DNA of 64,000 nucleotides from Aralia elata (Eukaryota; Streptophyta; Magnoliopsida; Apiales; Araliaceae). The stretch spans positions 23,745,506-23,809,505 of the forward strand of contig CM068379.1 in assembly GCA_034770075.1 (NCBI GenBank), read 5' to 3'. Both the position numbers and the translations under genes were made by a program. Position 1 is the stretch's first letter, and the number at the start of each line of letters is the position of its first letter. The notes below the pieces were generated by a model that did no database searches, was not told the origin of the DNA, and saw nothing but the letters and a program-made list of their open reading frames with translations. Below are positions 22,340 through 32,090 of the stretch, in pieces.

Positions 22340-22696
22340 GATGCTTTGAAACCCTAGAAGAATTTTAATCCAACTCTACTTCAGAAGTCTTCACTCTGCA
22401 GATATGGTAGGCTTCTAAATCCTTGTCAATCTCTGAAACCCATCTTTAAGTAGCTTCCTTATTAAATTAGATTTAGTTTCCAAATCCAAGTCTTCTTCCG
22501 TTTCCTTTTCCAGTTCAGCACCAGTTCCCATATCCGCTTGGACTTAGATCTTCCATATCAGATTCTACTTTCCATAATCAAAGATACTTTCCATGTATGA
22601 TTGTAACTTCATCTCCAAATCCTGTTAGGAATCATATCTTTAAGCTTCAATGTTTCAAATCCTACTCAGAATTGAAAATCTGCATGTCGACCAAAA

Positions 22697-23050
22697 TCGT
22701 AGAGTAAGACTCTCTCAGCAAAACGTAGAGTATACTTCGCACCAGCACTTATCGCGATCGTAGAGTAAACATTGGAATCGTAAAGTAACTAGCTGCCGAG
22801 TAAACTTGCCAATCGTAGAGTAAAGAGTACCATCGTAGAGTAACTCTCGAAAGATGTAGAGTAACTTCATCGCTGGACTGAAAACGTAGAGTGCTGTGAG
22901 CCTGGTCGTAGAGTGAATCTCACAATCGTAGAGTGCAACTAGGAATCGTCGAACAACTCCGCCTAACCTTCCTGCGATCGTAGAGCTGCCAGACTGCACC
23001 CTAACACTACGAATGTAGAGCCCTCACTCAGCGATCGTAGAATATTCTAC
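22697..23050 (-). repeat. Array of ACTCTACG words in the U3 part of the solo LTR
   Basis: On the plus strand CGTAGAGT occurs exactly eight times, with further variants CGTAAAGT, TGTAGAGT, CGTAGAGC and CGTAGAAT, mostly 15-40 bases apart. On the LTR's own strand this is ACTCTACG, 350-720 bases upstream of the TATA box. Confidence 0.85.
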
Positions 23051-23213
23051 AAAACAACATAAAACTCGGCATTAAACTCCATATTTGCAAAATCACATCA
23101 ATTCTTCATAAAATCTATAAACACCTTAATTAAGCTCATAAACACAGAAAACACATAATAATACTACGCATAAAGGAACCAAAAACATAGAATATTTGGC
23201 ACTTATCAAGAAT

Positions 23214-23578
23214 TATCCACCTGATACAGTGGAACCACATGAGGGAGCATTGGTTATCACGGCATAGGTAGGACTAGTTGATATGCGGAGAATCATGATT
23301 GACAACGGGTCTTCGGTGGATATTCTTTACAATCATGCATACCAGAGGATGGATTTAGAGGGAAGAAAAATAGAAGTTGGGTAGGAGGCTCCTTTGTACG
23401 GATTTTTCAATGATCCGATCAATGTGGTTGGTACCATCGAGTTACCAGTCACATTCAGTACAGCTCTCCAACAGGTTCAGGTGAATATTAAATTTTTTGT
23501 AGTATAAGTTGATTCTGCTTATAATGTTATACTGGGTCGAATAACACTGGTTGCACTACATGCAATTACATATAATCC
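23214..23578 (+). pseudogene. Tat-type protease, N-terminal part (interrupted by element B)
   Basis: The reading resumes after the solo LTR with YPPDTVEPHEGALVITA, the usual lead-in of Tat proteases. The active-site segment MIDNGSSVDILY (near 23298, DNG where DTG is usual), LYGFFNDPINVVGTIELPVTF (near 23395) and YNVILGRITLVALHA (near 23520) follow. It stops at AATCC, the left TSD of element B, and continues in the same frame after it (HFKIKLLTSNGVREMKGD). In-frame stops (near 23265, 23381 and 23506) make it non-functional. Confidence 0.85.
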
Positions 23579-25412
23579 TGATAAGTATAAAATATGTTAT
23601 GTTTTTATCTCCTAATATCTAGTCTTTTATACTTATTTGGCACCTAAATGTACTCACTATTCTTATATTTTGATTTAGGTTGCAAATGGAGCTATTAAAT
23701 GAAAACTGTATCATTTTCGCACTTTTGGATTGTTTTGAAATCCGTCTGTCCGCTTAAGGCTCAATTTTATACTTGATCAGTCCTTATTCTCTCAAAGCTC
23801 AAAGCTCAAAGAAGGAAAGTTGTAGATCTATTTCTTAGCTTTCCGGATCATCTTGAAACAACTAAATCGAAGCTTAGATGAGAGAGTTATGACCATTTTA
23901 CCAACATACGTCAAAGTTGAAAATTTCAGGAAATTGAGCTTTTGGACAGATTGACCTTTGGGGCTTCGGTTGAGATTTGAATTGTGTTAAAGTTTCCAAA
24001 TGAAAATGTGGTCTTCTTGAAGTTTTTAGTAGACTTCTCAAGCTTTCCAGAATGGTATGGTGAGCAAAAATTCGAGTTCATTTGGGCCTCCAAACATTGC
24101 TTTTTAGATAGCTAATCCGAATCCCGCATGGACTGGATTCCTGTTCGGACCAGTTGGAGTATTTGGGCCATAACTTAAGCTTCCCAACTCCAAATCAAGT
24201 GATTAAAAAGCCCAAATTCATTAGAAACTCCAGGGCTACAACTTTTGTTCTTTGCCCAAGTCCAACATCGGCGGTCTACTAATTCAAAATCAGCTTGCAA
24301 GCTGCTGATCAGTTTTGGTGTCAGATTTTGACTTCTAATGATGTGCACGTTTTTGGTTTTTTGATTACCTTAGATGGCTGATTCACATGACCAAGATTAG
24401 TTGGTGGATCTTGACATCTTGTACACTTGAGTGCCTATAAATACCAAGTGAAGCTAGGCTTGTATTTTGTCAATTCACATACTAATACACACCATCTTCT
24501 TCATCTTCTCCATCTTCTCTAAATTCTAGTGTAATTAGTAGGGAAAGAGGATCACCTCCATAGTGAGGTTGTTGTCCTCACTTCTTTTATAATTCAAGAA
24601 AATATCCATTGGACTTAATATGTTAGGCTAGTTCCTTTATTCAGTTCGAAGGGGATGTTGAACCTTGTTTACAGGTAATGGTTTGATTAAGTATAAACTA
24701 TTTATTCCTTCTTACATGAAGTTCATTCTTGATAATCTATTTTAACTTTTGAATGATATTTATTCCGATTGGTTTAATGTGATCGATTAAGTCAATTTGA
24801 TTAATTTCATCTTCTAGATTAAGCGACAGTATTACGTGTAATTGATATTGTTCCTAATCACAAGTAGCAATTAGTGATACATGATTGTGGTCAAGCTTTT
24901 GAGTATTGCTATGATTATCGAAAGACAAGTTAAATAATCCGAACTTGTGTGATTGTTGCTTGGATTAGTCTAATTTCCTAGTTCTTAATGCTGCTATTAT
25001 ATTAAATCTAGAGAGCTTGTTCTATGTTGTATAATGGTTAGAATCTTGTGAAGAGCTTGTTTCATTAAGTGATAATCTAAGGGGAGTTTCGGGTAGTAGA
25101 GCTTGTTGCTACCTAGGGCTATTAATTTCATTGAAGGATAAATATTGCTTTACTTAATTATTCTATTGTTGTAAAAAGGTGATACTGAACCGAAAGAACT
25201 GAAATCTTTAATTAATTGGTTATTCTTATCACTTTAAATTCTGTTCTTGATAATTAGTAAAATCAAATTATAAACCTCCCCCCCCCCCTTTTTGGTAAAC
25301 AAAGCATAATTTTAGACTAATCACTCTCTGTGGGATCGACTCTTACTTGTACTGCTACATTATTATCTTTCACAGTAAGGTTTTATTTTTGGTTGCTTGC
25401 GACAGCACACCA
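23579..25412 (+). repeat. 5' LTR of element B (1834 bp)
   Basis: It starts TGATAAGTAT and ends CACACCA. It is matched from end to end by 32091-33913. A TATA box lies at 24436-24443 and a C run near 25278. Confidence 0.96.
24436..24443 (+). promoter_or_regulatory. TATA box of element B 5' LTR
   Basis: TATAAATA in GTGCCTATAAATACC. Transcription would start about 30 bases downstream. The same box is in the 3' LTR at 32941-32948. Confidence 0.65.
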
Positions 25413-25417
25413 AATTT

Positions 25418-25435
25418 TGGCGCCGTTGCCGGGGA
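25418..25435 (+). other. Primer binding site of element B (tRNA-Asp)
   Basis: TGGCGCCGTTGCCGGGGA matches 18 bases complementary to the 3' end of plant tRNA-Asp, as known for Athila. It lies five bases after the LTR. Confidence 0.93.
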
Positions 25436-25529
25436 ATGATTTAAGTTTATTTTTCTTTGTTATCATTATTTTTATCTTTATTTATTATTTTTTTTGTACT
25501 CAGGTAATTTGAATTTCATTTGATTGTTT

Positions 25530-26792
25530 ATGTCCAAAACTCGATCTACAAATCAAGGTGATTTAAAGTGTGATCCAGAAGTAGAGAGAACCATTCGTAG
25601 ATTAAGAAAGGTAGCCCGGAAAAATTGTGAAGAGAAGGACACCATGGCAGAAACCCGAACTTTGAAGGAGCTTGTGGCCCCTGCTTTGAATCAACAACCT
25701 TTATGCATAACCTTCCCTAATCTAGATGCTAATACTCATTTTAAATTAAAATCTGGACTAATACATCTTTTACCTACTTTTCATGGTTTGGCAGGTGAAG
25801 ACCCTCACAAACATTTGAAGGAATTTCATGTGATATGCACAAGTATGAAGCCTACCGGAGTAACGGAAGAACAAATCAAGTTAAGAGCCTTTCCATTTTC
25901 TCTAAAAGATTTGGCTAAGGATTGGCTTTACTATTTACCCTCCAGAAGTATCACAAAATGGGAAGAGATGAAAAGATTATTCTTAGAAAAATATTTTCCC
26001 GCTTCAAGAGCAGCCAACATTCGAAAAGAAATTTGTGGTGTGAGGCAGAATAATGGAGAAACCCTTTACGAGTATTGGGAACGTTTTAAGAAACTATGTG
26101 CAAGTTGCCCCCATCATCAAATTAGTGATCAACTCCTCATCCAATACTACTATAAAGGTCTTTTATCTACAGATAGGAGCATGATTGATGTTGCTAGTGG
26201 AGGAGTTCTAGTGGACAAGACTCCCGAGGCTGCAAGAAATCTCATTGCAAATATGGCAGCTAATTCTCAACAATTTGGCAGTCGACTTGATTTCTCACCT
26301 AGGAATGTGAATGAGGTAAAAGTTTCTGCTATTGAACAACAAATTACAAGTCTAACTTCTCTTGTTCGTCAAATGGCTACAGGAAACATGTCAGCAGCAA
26401 AAGCTTGTGGTATTTGTTTGTTAACAAATCACAATACAGATGCATGCCCAACACTACAAGAGGATGATAATATGCAACAGGCAAATGCAGTGGGGAATTA
26501 TCAAGGACAACCCCAGCGAAAATATGATCCTTACTCTAACACTTACAATTCCGGATGGAGGGATCATCCCAATTTGAGCTATGGAGGTACTAGGCCACCA
26601 GTGCAAGGTGTTTTCCCAAATGGGCAGCAAAGTTTTCAACCAGCTCAACCACAGTACCAACCTAGACAAGCTGCTCCTGTTAATTCTAGAACATCTCTTG
26701 AGGACATGTTCAAGGCATTCATGAATCAAACACAACAATTCCAGCAAGAGACAAGGACTTCCATCCACAATCTAGAAAATCAGATGAGTTAA
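25530..26792 (+). CDS. Gag of Athila element B (open for 420 codons)
   Basis: Structural protein that would form the virus-like particle. ATG at 25530 is the first good start and matches the start in element A. The core shows FHGLAGEDPHKHLKEFHVIC (about residue 90), LRAFPFSLKDLAKDWLYYLP, WEEMKRLFLEKYFP, YEYWERFKKLCASCPHH and a small cysteine motif CGICLLTNHNTDACP (about residue 292), followed by a Gln/Pro-rich tail. The frame ends at TAA 26790-26792, where sister elements read glutamine (CAA to TAA). The same frame continues and is stopped again at 26904-26906. So the gag core is complete, but fusion to pol is lost unless the stops are read through. Confidence 0.88.
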   Translation: MSKTRSTNQGDLKCDPEVERTIRRLRKVARKNCEEKDTMAETRTLKELVAPALNQQPLCITFPNLDANTHFKLKSGLIHLLPTFHGLAGEDPHKHLKEFHVICTSMKPTGVTEEQIKLRAFPFSLKDLAKDWLYYLPSRSITKWEEMKRLFLEKYFPASRAANIRKEICGVRQNNGETLYEYWERFKKLCASCPHHQISDQLLIQYYYKGLLSTDRSMIDVASGGVLVDKTPEAARNLIANMAANSQQFGSRLDFSPRNVNEVKVSAIEQQITSLTSLVRQMATGNMSAAKACGICLLTNHNTDACPTLQEDDNMQQANAVGNYQGQPQRKYDPYSNTYNSGWRDHPNLSYGGTRPPVQGVFPNGQQSFQPAQPQYQPRQAAPVNSRTSLEDMFKAFMNQTQQFQQETRTSIHNLENQMS

Positions 26793-26906
26793 CTTGCTAC
26801 AACAGTTGGTCGATTGGACTCTCAAAGTTCAGGGAAGCTACCTTCTCAAACTATTGTCAATCCGAGAGAGAATGCATGTGCCATAAATTTGAGGAGTGGA
26901 AAATAA

Positions 26907-28292
26907 TTGGAAGCACCAAAAGTTACTTGTGAACTTGAGGAAGATAAGGCTAAGGAGGATGCAGAAATATCAAAGGTAAAACCTAACACTCATGTTCAGC
27001 TAAAGACTAATCCTTTACCTTTTCCTCCCAGGAATCCTAAAACTTCAAAGAAGGATGAGCAAGAAAAAGAAATTCTAGAAATTTTCAGGAAGGTAGAAGT
27101 GAATATTCCTTTACTAGATGCAATTAAGCAAGTGCCCAGGTATGCAAAATTTTTGAAAGAATTATGCACTAACAAAAGAAAATTGAAAAATGATGAAAGA
27201 GTTATTATTGGTGAGAATGTATCAGCAGTCCTTCAAAGAAAAATTCCCCCTAAATGTAAAGATCCAGGCATGTTTACAATTCTATGTAAAATAGGTAATA
27301 CCAGATTTGAGAACGTTATGCTAGATTTAGGAGCTTCAATTAATGTCATGCCATTATCTATTTTTGCTTCTTTAAATCTAGGTCCTTTAAAACAAACTGG
27401 TGTTATTATTCAATTGGCTGATCGTACTAACACTTACCCCCAAGGGGTAATTGAAGATGTCTTGGTGCAGGTCAATGAACTAATCTTTCCTGCAGATTTT
27501 TACATAGTGGATATGGATGATGATAAATCCCCAAATCCTGCACATATACTTTTAGGGAGGCCATTTTTGAAAACAGCAAGGATTATGATTGATGTGCACA
27601 ATGGAACCTTAACCATGGAGTTTGATGGTGAAAAGATACAATTCAACATATATGAGGTCATGAGGTATCCTAGTGATATTCACCATGTTTTTTCTATTGA
27701 TGTACTTGACTCTTTAGTGCAGAAGTCTTTTGAACACACACAAAAGGAAAGTTTGGAGGTCGCCATCACCAATAGTCTGGAATTAGATAAAGAAGAAGAG
27801 ATTGAGCAGAATCAGGACTTGAAGGAGACTGTAACTGCATTACATTCTTTACCTAAAACCTCAGCTAAATATGCAGTTTATTCTATTCAATTGCCTAGTT
27901 CTCATCAAAAGTTATTACCATCTGTTGTGCAGGCCCCAACCTTAGAACTGAAACCATTACCTGCACACTTGAAGTATGCATTCTTAGGGAAGAATGAGAC
28001 ACTACCAGTGATTATTGCTAACAATCTAACCAAAGTACAAGAGGATAAACTGCTCAGAGTCCTAAGGGACCATATAACAGTCTTTGGTTGGACTATAGCA
28101 GATATCAAAGGTATTAGTCCTGCTACGTGCATGCATAGAATCCTTTTGGAAGATGGAGCCAAGTCCACTAGAGACGCACAAAGAAGACTTAATCCACCCA
28201 TGATGAAGGTAGTGAAGAAGGAGGTGCTGAAATTACTTGATGCAGGTATAATTTATCCCATCTCAGACAGTCAATGGGTAAGTCCAGTATAG
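26907..28292 (+). pseudogene. Protease and RT N-terminus of element B
   Basis: Same frame as gag. A charged linker leads to the protease with CKDPGMFTILCKIG (near 27255), active site MLDLGASINVMPLS (near 27319) and ILLGRPFLKTARIMIDVHNG (near 27547). Behind an acidic spacer begins the Athila RT: LELKPLPAHLKYAFLG (near 27940), then FGWTIADIKGISPATCMHRI (near 28083) and LDAGIIYPISDSQWVSPV. It ends at TAG 28290-28292, a CAG to TAG change, because the RT continues in frame (VVPKKSG). Protease cuts the polyprotein; DLG in place of DTG/DSG is normal for this group. Confidence 0.9.
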
Positions 28293-29000
28293 GTAGTACC
28301 AAAGAAATCTGGAATCACAGTCATCAAAAATGATGATAATGAGTTGGTGCCTACACGTATGCAGACAGGATGGAGAGTTTGTATTGATCACAGGAAGTTA
28401 AATGTTGTAACTAGAAATGATCACTTTCCTCTTCCTTTTATTGATCAAATATTGGAAAGATTAGCTGGGCATGCTTATTATTGTTTTCTAGATAGTTTTT
28501 CAGGTTATAACCAAATTGTGATTGCACCCGAAGACCAAGAAAAGACCACATTCACATGTCCTTTTGGTACATTTGCGTATCGTAGAATGTCCTTTGGACT
28601 GTGTAATGCACCAGGTACCTTCCAACGTTGTATGGTAAGCATCTTTTCTGATTTTCTTGAAAATTGCATTGAAGTATTTATGGATGACTTCACAATACAT
28701 GGTGATTCTTTAGATGTATGCCTCGATAATCTGACTCGTGTGCTAGATAGATGCTTAGAAACTAATTTTGTTCTTAATTGGAAAAAGTGTCACTTTATGG
28801 TGGAGCAAGGTATAGTACTTGGCCATGTAGTTTCAGCTAAAGGATTAGAAGTGGATAAAGCTAAGATAGAAATTGTTACTGCTTTGCCTTACCCCGTAAG
28901 TGTGCGGGAGATCCGTTCTTTCCTTGGTCATGCAGGTTTCTATCGTAGATTTATCAAGGACTTCTCGAAAATAGCTTTGCCATTGTCTAAGTTGCTGTAA
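28293..29000 (+). pseudogene. Reverse transcriptase of element B
   Basis: Continues the frame: WRVCIDHRKLNVVTRNDHFP (near 28370), YYCFLDSFSGYNQI (near 28477), FAYRRMSFGLCNAPGTFQRC (near 28573), catalytic VFMDDFTIHGDSLD (near 28675), LGHVVSAKGLEVDKAKIE (near 28819) and SFLGHAGFYRRFIKDFSKIA (near 28918). All fit Athila RT. It stops at TAA 28998-29000 (CAA to TAA). Apart from the bounding stops the RT core is undamaged. Confidence 0.92.
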
Positions 29001-29463
29001 AAGGATATGGAATTCCAATTTGATGAAAAGTGCAAGGAGGCGTTTGACAAATTTCGGCACCGGTAATACAACCTCCAAATTGGAAGTTACCATTTAAGAT
29101 CATGTGTGATGCAAGCAACTATGCTGTAGGAGCTGTCTTAGGCCAAAGGGTTGACAAAGTTGTCCATGCCATTTACTATGCTTCTAGGACTCTAAATGCT
29201 GCTCAGATTAATTACATTACGACTGAAAAAGAACTCTTATCTGTTGTATTTTGCTTTAGACAAGTTTAGATCATATTTGCTTGGTACTAAAGTTGTAGTT
29301 TATTCTGACCATGCTGCTCTCAGGTATTTGCTAACCAAGAAGGAATCCAAACCAAGAATCATTAGATGGATTCTATTGCTACAAGAATTTGACTTGGAGA
29401 TCAAGGATAAGAAAGGAGCAGACAACTTGGTGGCGGATCACTTGAGCAGGCTGATTAAGGATG
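29001..29463 (+). pseudogene. RNase H of element B, with two frameshifts
   Basis: After the stop the reading goes on with MEFQFDEKCKEAFDKF, then loses frame near 29055, apparently through a small deletion. The next frame gives PVIQPPNWKLPFKIMCDAS (near 29060), NYAVGAVLGQRVDKVVHAIY and the end of the catalytic region. One extra T near 29251 (ELLSVVF to ALDKFRSYLLG) restores the first frame, which then reads VVYSDHAALRYLLTKKESKP and GADNLVADHLSRL. The shifts destroy the enzyme in this copy. Confidence 0.88.
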
Positions 29464-30827
29464 AAGAGGCGCTACCATTGCATGATTCTTTTCTAGATGA
29501 GCATTTATTTTCTATTGATGAGGCTATACCTTGGTATGCCAATATCGTGAATTACTTAGTGAGTGCCTATGTTCCTAGAGAGTTCTCTAAATTCCAAAAA
29601 GAAAAGCTTAAGAGTGATGCCAAATATTATATATGGGATGATCCATACTTATGGAAATTTTGTGCTGACCAGATAGTTAGAAGGTGTGTGCCTAAAAGTG
29701 AGTTTTTATCTATTCTAACTTTTTGTCACTCTTATGCTTGTGGAGGCCATTTTGGACCTAATAGAACAGCTCATAAGGTTTTGGAATGTGGTTTCTTTTG
29801 GCCGACTATTTTTAAGGACTCTTATCAGTTCTGTAAGTCATGTGAAAATTGTCAAAAGACAGGAAATATATCAAGTAGGAATCAAATGCCACAAACACAT
29901 ATTTTAATTGTTGAAATTTTTGATGTTTGGGGTATTAATTTTATGGGGCCATTTTCTGCTTCTTATGGTAATGTTTACATTCTTTTGGCTGTTGATTATG
30001 TTTCTAAATGGGTGGAAGCTAAAGCCACCAGGACTGATGACTCTAAAGTTATTGCAGATTTTATCAAGTCTAACATATTTGTCAGGTTTGGAACGCCAAG
30101 GGCCATAATCAGTGATAAGGGAACCCACTTCTGCAATAGGATGCTAGCGACACTATTCAAGAAATACAATGTGATGCATAAAGTTTCTACATCCTACCAT
30201 CCACTGAGCAATGGGCAAGCTGAGGTATCCAATCGAGAGGTCAAGTCCATTTTGGAAAAAGTAGTCAAACCAAGTAGAAAAGATTGGAGTCTGAGGTTAG
30301 AAGATGCGCTTTGGGCCTATAGAACAGCTTACAAAACTCCAATAGGTATGTCACCTTATAGGTTAGTGTTTGGGAAACCATGTCATCTACCAGTGGAGTT
30401 AGAACACAAGGCTTTTTGGGCAGTTAGACAATGTAATATGAGCTTAGATTCAGCTAGAGTCCATAGGAAGTTGCAGTTGCAAGAGCTAGAGGAATTAAGG
30501 AATAATGCATACGAGAGCTCTAAAATTTACAAAGAGAAAACAAAAGCCTTTCATGACAAGAAGATTACTAGGAAGAACTTTGTTGTTAGACAGAAAGTTC
30601 TCTTTTATCAATCAAGGCTAAAATTATTTCCAAGTAAGTTGCGCTCCCGTTCGGTCGGGCCTTTTATTATTTCTAACATTTTTAATCTTGGTGCATTGAA
30701 AATTCAAAGTCCAAGCACAGGGAAGATTTTTAAAGTGAATGGTCACAGGCTCAAACCCTTCTATGAAGGATATCAAATGGAGAATATTGAGCTGCTGGAT
30801 TTGGTGGATCCAGTTTATGAAGATTGA
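29464..30827 (+). CDS. Integrase of element B (C-terminal part of pol)
   Basis: Open from before 29255 to the stop at 30827. The zinc-binding HHCC region (CHSYACGGHFGPNRTAHKV near 29722, CKSCENCQKTGN near 29836) is followed by the catalytic core with D (VWGINFMGPFSASYG near 29929), D (AIISDKGTHFCNR near 30105) and E (NGQAEVSNREVKSILEK near 30208). The C-terminal domain has the usual LRSRSVGPFII and VNGHRLKPFYEG. It inserts the cDNA into the host genome. It has no start of its own and would be made only as part of the gag-pol fusion, which is broken upstream. Confidence 0.92.
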
Positions 30828-30868
30828 AAGGTTTAATGTCAAGCCAATGACAATAAACAAAGGCGCTA

Positions 30869-30886
30869 CTTGGGAGGCAACCCAAG
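30869..30886 (+). other. Conserved hairpin behind the integrase of element B
   Basis: CTTGGG, loop AGGCAA, CCCAAG: a perfect 6-bp stem 42 bases after the pol stop. The same loop and a shorter stem occur in element A at 6741-6756. Confidence 0.65.
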
Positions 30887-32079
30887 GGGAGTTCATTTCT
30901 TTTTATTTTCGCTTTTATATTTCAGTTATGTTGTTTTTCTTTTCTTTGCATTTTACTTTACATTAGGGACAATGTAAGTTTTAAGTGTGAGGGAAGGATT
31001 TAGGGTGTTTTAAAAATAATATAATAAAATATATATAAAAAAATTAAGTTTGTTTTTGTTAGTTTAAATTTTGAATTTTGTGGGTATATTCTCTGCAAAC
31101 CCTCATGAGACAAAACTCGTCCACTTGGGGTAACCTTGGGGTTTAAAGGCTTGTTATACATGCTAAGTGCAATCGTGTTTCCTACGAAAATGGAGTAGTT
31201 TCTAAAATAAGTCACTTGAGAAATGAGTTAATTTGGATTTTAATTTTTGACCAATGATAAAATCTTAATTCTTGTTAATAATATTTTGGAAAATTGATAA
31301 ACGTTGTGTAGTTTGAATTTGAGTTTCTTTGTTAATTTGTACTTTATTCGAGACCCTTCAATTTTTTTTGCACTTGTCCATTTGGTCGGCCTAGTTTTAA
31401 CTTGGAAAGGAGTATTTATTTATTTATCTATTTCGATTGAATGTCGAGGGGAGAAATTCTTGAACTCTATCATTTGTTTGATCATAACTTGAAGTAAACA
31501 TGAGGTTTTATTTAAGAAAGGGGAAATGATTTAGGCAAAAGTTAGATGTTTGATTTAACAACAAAAAAAAGAAGAAAAAGAAAAATTATGATTCATGTGG
31601 TGAATTGAGATGGAGCGTAAAACGCACTCACTCATAAACACGTGACATGCAAGATGGAGCGTAAAACGCACTCGTTGGTAAGACGGAGCATAAAATGCAC
31701 TTACCGAAGGAAGAAAAAGCCTATTAATCCTCTGTTATTATTTGCTTATGTTAACTGAGAGTAGTGTGAAAATAGGTGTTTAGAGTTTTTCTTTCTCTTT
31801 AAAGGCTTTGATTTTGTAAATTTTTCTGTGTTTTAATTGGTTTGATACATGTGGATTCACACACACACACGAAGGGTTAAGAGTAGAGTAAGATTGATAA
31901 GTAAGCTTGAATTTTAGATGAAGCAGTGTTTTGAAGTTTTTCAAGAGTTACTGTTTTGAATCTGTGAGGTTAATGTTGAAGTTCATTTTAATTTGTAGCT
32001 CAAGGTTGTCAAGTTTGATTAGTTGAATTTTTTGTTATAGTTTATTTTTGTTTTGCCCGAGGACGTGCAAAAAATAAGT
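30887..32079 (+). other. 3' non-coding region of element B
   Basis: AT-rich and without a gene. It contains AGGGACAATGTAAG and TAAGTGTGAGGGAAGG (30964-30999), similar to the real PPT, the hairpin array at 31606-31707 and a CA microsatellite near 31860. Athila elements often carry an envelope-like ORF here; none is present. Confidence 0.75.
31606..31707 (+). other. Array of three conserved hairpins (candidate structured RNA)
   Basis: Units share bulge AUGGA or ACGGA, loop AAA and 3' bulge A. Unit 1: outer TGAG/CTCA (31606-31609/31627-31630), inner GCGT/ACGC. Unit 2: inner GCGT/ACGC (31659-31662/31666-31669) with a weak outer stem. Unit 3: outer GGTAAG/CTTACC (31677-31682/31700-31705), extendable by a wobble pair and a T-A pair, inner GCAT/ATGC. 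Stem sequences differ between units but still pair. Confidence 0.62.
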
Positions 32080-32090
32080 GTGGGGGAATT
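32080..32090 (+). other. Polypurine tract of element B
   Basis: GTGGGGGAATT directly before the 3' LTR start TGATAAGTAT. Confidence 0.85.

Larger units (their letters stand above)
21446..23208 (-). mobile_element. Solo LTR of an Athila-type element (1763 bp)
   Basis: On the minus strand it starts TGATAAGTGCC and ends CAGCTTCCCA, with a perfect 5-bp TSD AGAAT (21441-21445 and 23209-23213). Its 3' half is clearly related to the LTR of element B (same order of sequence, for example around 21930-22060 against 24830-24960), but the 5' half is different and carries a word array. A TATA box (TATAAATA, minus strand) is at 22332-22339. No internal sequence remains, as expected after recombination between two LTRs. 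Confidence 0.93.

Noticed and set aside
22697..23050. CRISPR-like array of CGTAGAGT repeats
   Set aside because: Repeats are only 8 bases, spacing is irregular, and they lie in a plant solo LTR.
25418..25435. tRNA-like match at the PBS
   Set aside because: It is only the 18-base primer site; no cloverleaf. No tRNA or rRNA gene was seen in the window.
30828..32079. Envelope-like ORF in element B
   Set aside because: No frame longer than about 75 codons and no signal peptide or membrane segment behind integrase.
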